DNA from: Roseiarcus sp963783175 | GTDB lineage: Bacteria; Pseudomonadota; Alphaproteobacteria; Rhizobiales; Beijerinckiaceae | DNA: 64,000 nt | Direction of reading: 5' to 3' | NCBI GenBank assembly: GCA_963783175.1 | Contig: CAWANG010000036.1 | Location: 124,001 to 188,000 of the forward strand | Shown: positions 8,807 through 18,271 of the stretch, piece after piece | Position numbering within the stretch: position 1 is the first letter of the stretch | Layout of the letters: each line of letters starts with the position of its first letter | The notes under the pieces: model-generated | The model's input: only the letters and a program-made list of their open reading frames with translations | What the model was told of the DNA's origin: nothing | The model's database searches: none | Program-made: the position numbers and the translations under genes

Positions 8807-10016
8807 TCACTTCTTGAGCAGGGGACAGGTCGAGTTCGGCGAGCTTGCCGAACGCCTCTTCGCCCTTCATTGTCTTGAGGATCTTGTAATAGTCCCAATC
8901 GCCTTTCGATTCGGCGGGCGTCTTCACCTGAACGATGTACATGTCGTGCTCGAGCAGTCCATCGGGGCGGATCACGCCGTCAGTGACGAAAACGTCGTTG
9001 ACCTTCGTCTTGCGAAGCTCATCCATGATCTTGTCGGGATCGGTCGAGCCGACCGCCTTGACCGCGTTGAGATAGGTGAGGGTAGCGGAATAGAAGGCCG
9101 CCTGCGGGAAGGTTGGCATCCTCTTGGTCTTTTCGAAGAAGCGGTTGGCGAAGGCCCGCGTCGTGTCACTCGTGTTCCAGTACCAGGCGGTCGTCAGCAC
9201 CAGACCTTGAGCGACATCGAGGCCCATCGCATGAACGTCGGACAAGAACACGAGGAGCGCCGCGGGCCGCATCGTCTTGGTGAGGCCGAATTCCGCTGCC
9301 GCCTTGAGCGAGTTCGACGTATCGGCGCCCGCGTTGGCGAGGCCGAGCACCTGCGCGCCCGATCCCTGCGCCTGGAGGAGATAGGATGAGAAGTCCGACG
9401 TCCCGAGGGGTACGCGAACGTCGCCGACCACGGAGCCCCCGCCTGCCTTTACGACATCGGTCGCCCCTGCTTCCAATTGCTTGCCGAACGCGTAGTCCGC
9501 CGTGAGGAAGAACCAACTCTTGCCGCCTTGCTCGATGATGGTCCTGGCTGTGCCATTGGCGAGCGCGGTCGTGTCATAGCCGTAGTGGATCGTATAGGGC
9601 GTGCAGTCCTTGCCGGTCAGCGACGCGCCCGCCGCGCCGATTGCGAAGAACGGGATCTTTTTCTCCTTTGCGGCGGCCGACATCGCGAGGCTGACGCCGG
9701 TATTCGAGCCGCCGAGCAGCATCGTCATGCCGTCGGTATCGGCCCATTCGCGAAGTTTCTGCGCCCCGAGATCGGGCTTGTTCTGGTGGTCGAACGTCAG
9801 AATCTGGACGGGCTGGCCGAGGACCGAACCGCCAAAATCGGCGATCGCCATTTTGATCGCCTCGATGCCGGGGACGCCGATGATGTCCGCGTAGGGCCCG
9901 GACATGTCGTCGATGTCGCCGATGACAACCTTGTTGTCCGCGGCCCACGCCGCTCCGCCGGCGAGCGACGTGCAAAGCGCCCCCGCCAGCATCAACATTC
10001 CCTTGACCGATTTCAT
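8807..10016 (-). CDS. ABC transporter substrate-binding protein, branched-chain amino acid type (frameshift near 3' end)
   Basis: A periplasmic type I binding protein (Peripla_BP_6). Residues 1-25 are a signal peptide ending AAWA; then VVIGDIDDMSGPYADIIG, TMLLGGSNTGVSLAMSAAA and FLTADYAFGKQLE follow. These subfamily proteins deliver amino acids, urea, amides or aromatic acids to ABC importers; no permease or ATPase gene is next to it. The start has GGGAGGA upstream. As written the frame runs on to 8667 with an alien tail. Dropping one base in the GG at 8828-8829 restores the family's normal ending D-C-P-L-L-K-K-stop at 8807, at about 402 residues. The extra base is either a sequence error or a recent mutation. 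Confidence 0.85.
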
Positions 10017-10168
10017 TCCAGTTCCTCCCGATCTTGCAGTTCACACAGCGGCGCGCCGCCAAAGCCCAAGCCCAAGCAGGCATAATGCGTGGCGCTGAGG
10101 CGCATGGCAACACGCGCTTTAGTCGCACTCGCGCTTGGCGCGCCGGCTGCGGGCGCCTATAAACCGAC

Positions 10169-10846
10169 ATGGCGCGGAAGGAGTCCCGGGAGGCGAGGGC
10201 GGCGAGGGCCGAGGCGATCTTCGAGCGGCTGGCTGCCGCCAATCCGGAGCCGAAGGGCGAGCTCCAATACGTCAGTCCGTTCACGCTCCTGGTGGCGGTG
10301 GTGTTGTCGGCGCAAACGACCGACGCTGGCGTCAACAAGGTCACGCCGCCGCTGTTCGCAATCGCCGACACGCCGGAGAAGATGGCGGCGCTCGGCGTCG
10401 AGCGGCTCGCCGAGCGGATCAAGACGATTGGGCTTTATCGAACCAAGGCCAAGAACGTCATCGCTCTCTCGCGAGCGATCGTCGAGCAGCACGGCGGCCG
10501 GACGCCGCGCGACCGAGAGGCGCTGGAGGCGCTGCCCGGCGTCGGGCGCAAAACGGCAAACGTGGTACTCAACACTGCCTTCGGCGAGCCGACGCTGGCG
10601 GTCGACACCCACGTCTTTCGCCTCGCAAACCGGCTAGGCATCGCGCCGGGAAAAACGCCGCGCGAGGTCGAAGATGAGTTGATGCGCGTCATTCCGAAGC
10701 GGTTTCTTCCGCACGCACATCATTGGCTGATCCTCCATGGGCGATACGTCTGCAGGGCGCGCCAGCCGCTGTGCGGCGTCTGCGTGCTGGTCGATCTCTG
10801 CCCCTACGAACCGAAAAGCCTATCGCAGGCCGACGTTCCGAGATGA
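10169..10846 (+). CDS. nth: Endonuclease III
   Basis: A 225-residue DNA glycosylase/AP lyase that removes oxidised pyrimidines. The helix-hairpin-helix motif LPGVGRKTA includes catalytic Lys128, and VDTHVFR carries Asp146. The C-terminal 4Fe-4S cluster ligands are Cys195, Cys202, Cys205 and Cys211 (spacing 6-2-5). Full length for the family. The gene stands alone, transcribed toward the low-GC block; its stop is only 9 bases from the end of the convergent gene. Confidence 0.97.
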   Translation: MARKESREARAARAEAIFERLAAANPEPKGELQYVSPFTLLVAVVLSAQTTDAGVNKVTPPLFAIADTPEKMAALGVERLAERIKTIGLYRTKAKNVIALSRAIVEQHGGRTPRDREALEALPGVGRKTANVVLNTAFGEPTLAVDTHVFRLANRLGIAPGKTPREVEDELMRVIPKRFLPHAHHWLILHGRYVCRARQPLCGVCVLVDLCPYEPKSLSQADVPR

Positions 10847-10855
10847 ACCCGAGTT

Positions 10856-12604
10856 TCAGTGTTCGAGCAGCGGAAACCTGCGAAAAACCAGAGCTACTGG
10901 GGCAAATGGCTCGCGGCGTTCGACGCAAATAGTCACAACGACACGATTCTTCCACGCGTATCTCACGAGCCGTTCGATCTCGATCTCATGACTGTCGAAG
11001 AGCAATTCGTGGCCCTCCTCCGTACGGAAGTGAAACTTCTCGAAGTCACCGAATCTATCGTAGACAAGTCCGGATACCTTGCCCATGTATTCTCGCGTTT
11101 GCTGCTCGCGCGGCGGCCCCCTATGCTTCGTGGGGCCCTCGAATCCCTGCAGCGATGGCGGGACAGTCGCGCCATTTCCCCCCAGACCGTCGACTTTGCC
11201 AACAATCTGCTCGACGTAACGGTCAAGGACGGGATACCATCTGTTGCTGGTTGGAATCTGCTCCAACTTCCATTTGAATACCGCCAATAGATTTTCCTCA
11301 CCGGGTAGCAATAGGTTCGCTCTATTCGTGCGGATTCTAATCTGGAAGGCCCCGACGACGTATCGCCAGGACGAATACCCGCCGACAGCCAGCTCGTTGT
11401 CTCGAAGTATTTCGGCTGAACGCGTACTGATACGCCGTACAACAATATTGAATTCCTGGTCGACGAGGACGCTCGAGGGGAGTTCAACGGTAATAAGACC
11501 CGCGAGATTAGGACTCGTGCCGGGCGGAATCGGAACAAGGGTGACGCTCCCGGTTGTGCACTGAACGGTATTTTGGTCGACCTTGGTCAACGCCTTGACG
11601 GGGCTTATAAGCGAAGCAAGCTGTAGGACCGTATCTGCGCTCGCTTGCGGCCAATATATCGATGCGACGCTCCCAACCGGGGTGCTGCCCCAATCGATCC
11701 AAAGCATGTCGGGCATGGCGCCGTTTGAATTGGCGAATTTTGTCGTTTGGAGATTGAACAGCGTGGGGACGGTGCGCGCGGCTGCTGAGCCGCCCGCACT
11801 CGATCCGCCGGCGTTCGAGTAGCCCCAGGCGAGATTGCGTTGGCCAAGCTTGTCTGACGTCGAGGCGTTTGCAGACGGGGGAATGGGGTCGGGATCGTAT
11901 GCTATTTCCGCGACGAGGCAGGCGTGATTGCCCATAATGAGGCTTGGGATAGACAAAATCTCGCTGGAGTTCCACGGCCCGTCGGTAGTCGAGGCCGTCG
12001 AAGGATTGAGGGGAAACTGTTTTGCCGGTTGGTTGATGTCGAGATAGCAACCAAAATACGCCTCAACGAGCGACCCGGCAGGCGGCGCCGGACTTATGTT
12101 GGGGTCCGGAATGGTTTGGATGTTCTTGGGGTCCGGCTGAGTGGTCATCGACGCCGAAGTCGAATCGATCCTTGGCGCGGCGAAGAACGGGATCGTTGAC
12201 GGCATGTCGTTCGTCACGAAGCCCAACAGCGGCACTTCGGTCCCCATGATGTTGTTGCCCATCGAATCGGTTTGGGGATGCCTACGAAACGTCGTGCTCT
12301 GGTCGTAAGTGGTGTCGGGCGAAGAGCTGATAAACAGCCGGAAGAACGTACGGACATTGCTGGCCGTATCGCCCTGCAAGTTAACGCGCGCGAGCCCGAA
12401 GTTATACACTGGGTTACCGCCGTAGTCCTGCGACAATTCCAATGCTGACTGGTCTTCGCTGCCGGTGATTGTGTCGAATGGATGTTGGACACTCGCTGCG
12501 TTGTTGTTGTAAAACGTGTTCAATTCGTCAATCAAGCTTTGGATATAGGTATTCGGATCAGTGAACAGTGTGGACGAATTCTTGAGCGGCGCTTGACCGG
12601 GCAT
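10856..12604 (-). CDS. Large hypothetical protein, C-terminal part (probably continuous with the upstream frame)
   Basis: A 582-codon frame with no named domain that I recognise. Its start (PGQAPLKNSSTLFTDPNTYI) reads like a continuation of the upstream frame (SNDMRVFSVTPAN), with which it overlaps by 47 bases. One extra base near 12610-12635 would separate them, so both are probably halves of one protein of about 1,100 residues. The middle is rich in Ser, Thr, Pro and Asn with a short Gly-Ser-Ala stretch; the last 90 residues (VSGLVYDRFGDFEKFHFRT) look like a compact domain. GC content is visibly lower than that of its neighbours, suggesting transfer. Confidence 0.6.
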   Translation of the reverse strand: MPGQAPLKNSSTLFTDPNTYIQSLIDELNTFYNNNAASVQHPFDTITGSEDQSALELSQDYGGNPVYNFGLARVNLQGDTASNVRTFFRLFISSSPDTTYDQSTTFRRHPQTDSMGNNIMGTEVPLLGFVTNDMPSTIPFFAAPRIDSTSASMTTQPDPKNIQTIPDPNISPAPPAGSLVEAYFGCYLDINQPAKQFPLNPSTASTTDGPWNSSEILSIPSLIMGNHACLVAEIAYDPDPIPPSANASTSDKLGQRNLAWGYSNAGGSSAGGSAAARTVPTLFNLQTTKFANSNGAMPDMLWIDWGSTPVGSVASIYWPQASADTVLQLASLISPVKALTKVDQNTVQCTTGSVTLVPIPPGTSPNLAGLITVELPSSVLVDQEFNIVVRRISTRSAEILRDNELAVGGYSSWRYVVGAFQIRIRTNRANLLLPGEENLLAVFKWKLEQIPTSNRWYPVLDRYVEQIVGKVDGLGGNGATVPPSLQGFEGPTKHRGPPREQQTREYMGKVSGLVYDRFGDFEKFHFRTEEGHELLFDSHEIEIERLVRYAWKNRVVVTICVERREPFAPVALVFRRFPLLEH

Positions 12605-14156
12605 AAGAGTTCGCGGGCGTCACCGAGAACACTCGCATGTCGTTGCTTAGATACCAGGTCTCTCCGGCCGTCATGTAGGGATCGGACTGAAGAACAAGCT
12701 GGAACGGCGCGCTATCGCTTCGGGTGACATTGAGTTCGGGATAGTTCCCGAAGGGCGTCAGAGTGACCGTGGCCGTGAGAACGTAGTCCTCGAACCCTGG
12801 GTTGGCAGGCACCGCATTGAACGCGTTGACGCCAGAGAAAATGATGTTGAAAGGGAACACGATGTTCTGGATCATCTGGGTTTGGGTTATGTCTTCCAGC
12901 TGAACGCCAGTAGCCTTGTCGAAGGCGATTTGAATTTCCGGAAGCCCGTTGAATGAGCCGGAGAAGCCGGGAAGATTTGGCGGATTGGTCAGATTTCCAG
13001 CATTCAGTTGGAGCTCGTCGGGACTGAACCCGTACAAGACCACATAGAACGCGTCGGCGTACTGGTAAGAACTGCTGCCCTGGTTGGTCTCCGCGTTCAC
13101 CTCATCTTTCCCGAAGGTGCTGCGCTCGATGACGAGCGTGACGTTTGGCATCAGGGACGGGTATGGGCTGGAGGCGCCAAAAATGCAGGTGGTGGCGCCG
13201 TCGGTCTGCATGTCGTCCGTCTTGCTGTAAATGGGTTGAACGGTCCACGTATTGGGGCCAACCGTAATCGCGCCAGGAGCGAGAAAGTTACATATGTCTC
13301 CCGCTTCGCCGGAGTTGAAATCGGTTGGGTCGTTCCACGCGAAGTTGGACCCTACTTGTGGGTCCGTAATCATTTCGGTGAACTCGTGCGACAGCACTTT
13401 CGTCTGACGCTGTTCCTGGGTCATTGTGGTTTGCAATGAGCAGCCGGGGTTTCCGCCAGGACAAGAGTTGGCCAAACAGGCATTCGTCAAGCCGGGTACG
13501 ACCGCGTAATAGCCAGAATTGCCTGCGGCGGTGGTGAAGAACGAGTGATAGCCGAAGGCGTTGTCGCCACTGGGCTCGCAGAGAATGTTCGCGCCGTCGT
13601 TCACCCCGGTGTTGTTGTCGAGGAAGAATATGTAGACAATATTGCTGTTCGGTATCGGCTCGGGGAGTACATTGTTATTGATTGCGGTCTGAATGAATGT
13701 CTGCAACTCGCTGTCCAAGAGATTATTGTTTGTGTTGGCGATAAAGACCCCTTGGATGAACGTTCCCGTCGAACCGCATCCGTACTGAGACAGCGTGTTC
13801 ATGAAGCTGCTGTTCATCAGATCGGTGATGAACTGATTCAGGCGGGCTGCTCTAGACTGGTTGGCGGCGCTCGTCCAATCGCCGAGAAAAATGTTGTAAA
13901 CTTGTGGGCTGGTCACCACGGGACCGCCGTTGTAAACGAAAAAAGGAAAGCTTCCGGACCCACCGGACCCACCCGAGCCTCCCGAACCGCCCGGCCCTCC
14001 GCGCGCAGTAGGCAGTTTGGCGCCCAACGGGACTCTGACCTTTGGCCGCTGAGACTGGACGCCGTGCCGGAATGGCTTGTCGGAGAGGGGTCGGGGCGCC
14101 GAGGGCTTACGGCCGCTCGTCACATGAGCCTTAGAGGGATTGCGGCGGGAGGCCAT
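12558..14156 (-). CDS. EXORDIUM/PHI-1-like metallopeptidase-fold protein, N-terminal part
   Basis: A 532-codon frame. Residues 1-50 are basic and lack a signal peptide. A Gly-Ser-Gly linker (about 53-68) leads into a domain beginning FFVYNGGPVVTSPQVYNIF, then YHSFFTTAAGNSGYYAVVP and VLSHEFTEMITDPQ, with GEAGDICN later. The order and spacing (HExxE, TDP, a GxIGDxC-like end) resemble plant and bacterial EXORDIUM/phosphate-induced protein 1 proteins, whose enzymatic activity is unproven. Beta-rich segments follow. Cysteines in the domain (GCG, LCEP, NSCPGGNPGC) suggest disulfides and export. Atypical low GC, many AAT/TTG codons. No secretion gene nearby. Confidence 0.55.
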   Translation of the reverse strand: MASRRNPSKAHVTSGRKPSAPRPLSDKPFRHGVQSQRPKVRVPLGAKLPTARGGPGGSGGSGGSGGSGSFPFFVYNGGPVVTSPQVYNIFLGDWTSAANQSRAARLNQFITDLMNSSFMNTLSQYGCGSTGTFIQGVFIANTNNNLLDSELQTFIQTAINNNVLPEPIPNSNIVYIFFLDNNTGVNDGANILCEPSGDNAFGYHSFFTTAAGNSGYYAVVPGLTNACLANSCPGGNPGCSLQTTMTQEQRQTKVLSHEFTEMITDPQVGSNFAWNDPTDFNSGEAGDICNFLAPGAITVGPNTWTVQPIYSKTDDMQTDGATTCIFGASSPYPSLMPNVTLVIERSTFGKDEVNAETNQGSSSYQYADAFYVVLYGFSPDELQLNAGNLTNPPNLPGFSGSFNGLPEIQIAFDKATGVQLEDITQTQMIQNIVFPFNIIFSGVNAFNAVPANPGFEDYVLTATVTLTPFGNYPELNVTRSDSAPFQLVLQSDPYMTAGETWYLSNDMRVFSVTPANSYARSSAAQEFVHTVH

Positions 14157-14794
14157 GGTGTCGCTTCCTTCTTAGCGTGGTCGCGAAGTTTGCGGTCGGG
14201 TAGACTTTCGACGGCCGGGAGGGAATGTCGGTGATATACCGACTGACATCGCTGACAGTACGATCAATTCGCGCGATAATACTCGCTAGCATGTCCCTGT
14301 CGTTTACAAATATGCGCCGCGAACGTTCGACCGAAAAATTCGAGGCCCGTAATTTAACCGCATACAAGTCTTACTCATTAGATATTTGGACAAACGATAC
14401 CAACTGCTGCAAAATAAAGCCCAACAAGAACTCAATTGACTCCCCTTGGGAGATGTAGTTGGAGCAGGAAACTAAGCCACGCGCTGTGATCTAGCTCACA
14501 GTAGTTGTGCTCTTTCTTAGCGTACTATTTCCCTGGGCGCACTCTTTTCGACAGCCATTTGTTCTTCTCGGGACTTGCCAATGGACGCTGCGCCAATTCA
14601 GCCTGACACTGTCGCCGGTGCCTTCTTGGTGGTCATGCGCACATCCTCCGGGGTAATATTTCCGATTGGAATTTGACCGCTTAAGGCACTGATCTGTGCC
14701 TGATGAGACGGCGATTGCTCGCGTTCAGTGAGAAGGCCGGGCATAATCCGCCGGTTGTCTCACGGCGCGCCCGCCGCATCGGAATACGGAACCA
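14157..14794. other. Long low-GC intergenic region between divergent genes
   Basis: A 638-base region between the divergent EXORDIUM-like gene and the antiporter gene, much richer in A and T than the rest of the window. It holds a perfect CRP-type palindrome (14484-14501). A 77-codon frame at 14225-14458 has no family resemblance and no ribosome site, so it is not called. The region probably carries the promoters of both flanking genes. Confidence 0.6.
14484..14501. promoter_or_regulatory. CRP/FNR-type operator, perfect consensus half-sites
   Basis: The sequence CTGTGA-TCTAGC-TCACAG matches the CRP consensus TGTGA-N6-TCACA in all ten half-site bases and extends the symmetry by one base pair on each side. 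It lies about 295 bases upstream of the antiporter ATG and about 330 bases upstream of the divergent gene. The antiporter itself has a cNMP-binding domain and an adenylate cyclase gene lies 10 kb away. That a cAMP receptor binds here is inferred; no crp gene is in the window. Confidence 0.6.
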
Positions 14795-17299
14795 ATGTTC
14801 GATATCGTCCTGGTCCTGGGCGTGCTCGCGACCTTGCTGGTCGTCGTGGCCGTCTCCCAGCCGGTGGCGGTGCGCCTCAAGCTGTCGCCGGTCGTGCTTC
14901 TGGCCGTCATCGGCGTGGCGATCGGCGCGGGGTCGATCGTTCTGGTGCACACGTCGCTCTCCGCCCGCTTCGGCGACGTCGCCGGGATGTTCGCCAATTT
15001 GCCTGTCAGTTCCGAAACCTTCGTCTACGTTTTCCTGCCGCTCTTGGTCTTCGACGGCGCGATCACCAGCGACGTTCGCCGGATGCTCGAGGACGCCGCC
15101 CCGATCCTGATGCTCGCTGTGGTCGCGACCGTCGTCACCACCGGAGCGGTCGGCCTCGCGCTTTGGCCATTTTCCGGCCTGCCGTTGGTGGTCTGCCTGC
15201 TGCTCGGCTCAGTCGTGGCGACCACCGACCCGGCGGCCGTCATTGCGGTGTTCCGCGATGTCGGCGCCCCGGCGCGTCTGACCCGCCTCGTCGAGGGCGA
15301 AGCGCTTCTCAACGACGCCGCGGCGATCGTGATGTTCGTGGTGCTGCTCGGGATGATCGTCTCGGGACGCCAGCCCGACATCGTCGGCGGCGCGGTGCAA
15401 TTCGTGGTCGCCTTCCTCGGCGGGGCCGTGCTTGGCGTGCTGGCCGGGCGGGCTTTTCTGCAGCTGATCCCCTGGACCCGTGACGATCGGCTGGCCGAAG
15501 CGACGCTGACGGTCGCGCTCGCCTATCTGGTGTTCATCGGCGCCGAGCGTCTCTTTCATGTTTCGGGCGTGGTCGCGGTGCTTACCGCCGGGTTGACCGT
15601 CAGCGCCTCCGGACGGTCGCGCATCACGCCCTACAACTGGTCGTTCATCACCGATCTTTGGGCCCAGATCGCCTTCTGGGCCCATTCGCTGGTGTTCGTG
15701 CTCGCTTCGATTCTGGTGCCGAGGCTGCTGCTTGACGTTCAGTTCCACGACCTCGTGCTGATTGCGGTCCTGATTGCCGCGGCCTTCGGCGCCCGTCTCC
15801 TGGTGCTGTTTCTGCTCCTGCCGCTTTTGAGCTTGGCCAGGCTCACCCAGCCGATTAGCACCGCCTACAAGATTGCCATCGCCTGGGGCGGACTGCGGGG
15901 CGCGTTAACTCTCGTGCTGGCGCTCGCGGTGACCGAGAATCGGGCGCTGACGCCGGATGTGCAGCGGTTCGTGGCGGTGCTCGCGACCGGCCTGGTGCTG
16001 TTCACGCTCCTCGTCAACGGCACGACGCTGAGAGCCGTCATTCACCTTCTCCGCCTCGATCGCCTGTCGCCGGTCGACCAGGCCTTGCGCGACCGGGTTC
16101 TCGCGCTCTCCTACGCCGAGATCGCGGAAACCATTCGCGCCACCGGGCGCGAGCACGAAATCTCGCTTTCCGCCCTCAGCAGCGCTCTCGCGCCCTATGA
16201 GGCCGGGATCGCGGCGGCGAAGTTGCGCGGCGCCGGTGAGGCCGGCCTGACCGATCATGAGCGCTTGGCGATCGCGCTGGTGGCGCTCGGAAACCAGGAA
16301 CGTATGCTGGCGCTTGAAATCATGGCGGAGCGCGCCGCCTCGCCCGTCACCGTGCAGGCGCTGCTGCGGAACGCCGAAGCCCTGGGTGAAGGCGCGAGGA
16401 GCGGGGGGCGCATCGGCTACAAGCGCGCCGCCGAAGCGGCGCTCACTTTCCCGCTTGGTTTCAAGGCGGCGTATTTCCTCTACCGGCGCCTCGGCATCGT
16501 GCGCTTCCTCGCCGATCGCCTCGGCGACCGGTTCGAAATGCTGCTCGTGACCCGCCTTTTGATCCAGGAGCTCGCCGGCCCCCACGCAGCGCGGTCGCGC
16601 TCGATCTTCGGCGAGCGGGTCGTCGAGCTCATCGACGCCATCCTCAAGGAGCGGATCAAGCGCACGACGGCCGCGCTCGACGCGCTGCGCCGGCAATATC
16701 CTCAGTACGCCGCGGCGCTCGAAGCGCGGTTCCTGCGCCAATCGGCGTTGCGACGCGAAATGGGCCGCTACGACGCCCTGTTCAAGGAAGGCCTAATCGC
16801 CACCGAGGTCTACGAGGATCTCAAGGGGAGCGTCGAGGATACGCAGGCGAGAGAGACCCGGCCCCGTTTCGACCTCGGCCTCGATACCCGCCAGCTGATC
16901 GGACGCCTCGAGCTCTTCGCCGGTCTCAGCGACCAGCAGCTCGAGCGGGTTCAGAAGCTGCTCAGGCCCCGTTTCGCCGTCCCGCGCGAGCTCATCGTGC
17001 GCAACGGCGACCGGGGGGACGCCTGCTACTTCATCGCCTCCGGTGCGGCCGAAGTCGTCCTTCCCGATCGCCGCATCCCGCTCGGCACGGGCGACCTGTT
17101 CGGCGAAATGGCGCTCCTCACCGGCATGACGCGGCAAGCCGACGTCGTCGCCATGACCTATTGCCGGCTTCTCGTGCTGCGAAAGATCGATTTCGACCGG
17201 TTCATGCAGGACAATCGCGATATCCGCCTCGCCATCCATCAGATCGCCGCCTCGCGATTGTCGATGAACCGCTCGGACGAGGCCGCCGCAGCGTCCTGA
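14795..17299 (+). CDS. CPA1-type cation/proton antiporter with C-terminal cyclic-nucleotide-binding domain
   Basis: An 834-residue protein. Residues 1-410 hold about twelve membrane segments with the CPA1 features TTDPAAVIAVFRDVGAPARL, VEGEALLNDAAAI and AWGGLRGALTLVLAL. A long helical cytoplasmic part follows (about 430-690), then a cNMP-binding domain (about 700-825): LELFAGLSDQQLERV, ...GDLFGEMALLTGMTRQADVVA, with the phosphate-binding Gly-Glu and Arg. It should exchange Na+ or K+ for H+ across the inner membrane, gated by cAMP or a related ligand. ATG at 14795. Stands alone downstream of the CRP-type site. Confidence 0.9.
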   Translation: MFDIVLVLGVLATLLVVVAVSQPVAVRLKLSPVVLLAVIGVAIGAGSIVLVHTSLSARFGDVAGMFANLPVSSETFVYVFLPLLVFDGAITSDVRRMLEDAAPILMLAVVATVVTTGAVGLALWPFSGLPLVVCLLLGSVVATTDPAAVIAVFRDVGAPARLTRLVEGEALLNDAAAIVMFVVLLGMIVSGRQPDIVGGAVQFVVAFLGGAVLGVLAGRAFLQLIPWTRDDRLAEATLTVALAYLVFIGAERLFHVSGVVAVLTAGLTVSASGRSRITPYNWSFITDLWAQIAFWAHSLVFVLASILVPRLLLDVQFHDLVLIAVLIAAAFGARLLVLFLLLPLLSLARLTQPISTAYKIAIAWGGLRGALTLVLALAVTENRALTPDVQRFVAVLATGLVLFTLLVNGTTLRAVIHLLRLDRLSPVDQALRDRVLALSYAEIAETIRATGREHEISLSALSSALAPYEAGIAAAKLRGAGEAGLTDHERLAIALVALGNQERMLALEIMAERAASPVTVQALLRNAEALGEGARSGGRIGYKRAAEAALTFPLGFKAAYFLYRRLGIVRFLADRLGDRFEMLLVTRLLIQELAGPHAARSRSIFGERVVELIDAILKERIKRTTAALDALRRQYPQYAAALEARFLRQSALRREMGRYDALFKEGLIATEVYEDLKGSVEDTQARETRPRFDLGLDTRQLIGRLELFAGLSDQQLERVQKLLRPRFAVPRELIVRNGDRGDACYFIASGAAEVVLPDRRIPLGTGDLFGEMALLTGMTRQADVVAMTYCRLLVLRKIDFDRFMQDNRDIRLAIHQIAASRLSMNRSDEAAAAS

Positions 17300-17422
17300 T
17301 CAGCGGCGGACTCGGCTGAGCCTATAACGTTCGCCATGGAAGGACTGCACGTCGTGACAGCGGTGCGAGGCATGATATTGCTGCCTTACTGCGACCGAAA
17401 CGACCGATGTCATTGATTTTCA

Positions 17423-17499
17423 TGGTACCGCCACCCCGGCTCGAACGGGGGACCTCTAGATCCACAATCTAGCGCTCTAACCAACTGAGCTATGGCGGC
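17423..17499 (-). tRNA. tRNA-His (anticodon GTG)
   Basis: A complete cloverleaf of 74 bases plus encoded CCA (17423-17425). Acceptor GCCGCCA pairs with TGGCGGT (one G-U); D arm GCTC...GAGC; anticodon stem CTAGA/TCTAG with loop TTGTGGA; T stem CCCCG/CGGGG with loop TTCGAGC. The discriminator is A73 rather than the C73 that normally pairs with G-1 in bacterial tRNA-His. Loss of the G-1:C73 pair is known in a branch of alphaproteobacteria that carries a matching divergent histidyl-tRNA synthetase. Confidence 0.97.
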
Positions 17500-17584
17500 C
17501 CGATCCCGTTCGGACGGGAAACTAGTGTCAAAGCGCAAGGCGCGCAAGACCCGCGTTCCGCCCAGCGGCTATGCGCGGCCGGGG

Positions 17585-17620
17585 ATAAAAAGACGCCGCC
17601 CGCAACTGCGAACGGCGTCT
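17585..17620 (-). terminator. Intrinsic terminator of the phasin operon
   Basis: On the minus strand, AGACGCCG and CGGCGTCT form an 8-bp GC-rich stem with a 14-base loop, followed at once by TTTTTAT. It lies about 47 bases beyond the stop of the second phasin gene, in the right orientation for it. Confidence 0.85.
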
Positions 17621-17666
17621 ATTGACGACGCGAGGGAGGACCGCGCCGCCACGGGGCAAAATCCGA

Positions 17667-18221
17667 TCAGACAGCAATCTTGAAGGATTTCGCCATCCGT
17701 TCCTTGATCGGCCCGACGGCGTCCGCCATCGCCTTTTGTGTCAGCGCGCCGATGTCTTTGGTCTGGCTCGTCATCGTTTCGACCTGCTTGCGGGCGAACT
17801 CGGTCTGAAGCGCGATGACGTCGGACAGCGACTTGGCCGCGAACACCGATTTCAGGAAGTCGAAGTTCGCGTCTGCGTTGGCGCGCAGCGCTTCGAGCGC
17901 CTTGGCGTTAATGGCGAGCGCGCCGTCCTTGGCGGCGGCGAAGCTGACCTCGAACGCGCTCGCCGTTTCATCGGCATGGGTCTTGGCCTTGGCAAAGGCG
18001 GCGCGCGATTCGACGACGCCTTTTTCAAGCGCGCTGCGGAAGCTCTGTTGAATCTCCGCAACTGGCAATGCTGCGGCGACGCCGTCCTTAGCGGCGGACG
18101 AACTCGCCGCGGCATCCTCCGCTGAGGCCCGCGGCAAGACGAATACAGTGCGCGGGGCGACAAGGCCCTCTTCGGACCGAGCCGCCTGGGCGGCGGAGCT
18201 TTTCTTCGACGTGGCAGCCAT
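17667..18221 (-). CDS. Phasin family protein
   Basis: A 184-residue Phasin_2 protein, alanine-rich and helical. The core from about residue 50 (VAEIQQSFRSALEKGVVESRAAFAKAKTHADE ... NFDFLKSVFAAKSLSDVIALQTEF ... MTSQTKDIGALTQK) matches granule-associated phasins, which coat polyhydroxyalkanoate granules in the cytoplasm. The ATG at 18221 (MAATSKK) is better than 18233: it has TGAGG at the right distance. It follows the other phasin gene by 50 bases and shares its promoter and the terminator at 17585. Confidence 0.88.
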   Translation of the reverse strand: MAATSKKSSAAQAARSEEGLVAPRTVFVLPRASAEDAAASSSAAKDGVAAALPVAEIQQSFRSALEKGVVESRAAFAKAKTHADETASAFEVSFAAAKDGALAINAKALEALRANADANFDFLKSVFAAKSLSDVIALQTEFARKQVETMTSQTKDIGALTQKAMADAVGPIKERMAKSFKIAV

Positions 18222-18271
18222 GATGAACCTCAAGATTTGACGATTGACTTGGATGGAAACGCGGCCGGTGT

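Noticed and set aside
14225..14458. 77-codon frame in the low-GC intergenic region
   Set aside because: No ribosome site and no resemblance to known proteins; more likely promoter DNA.
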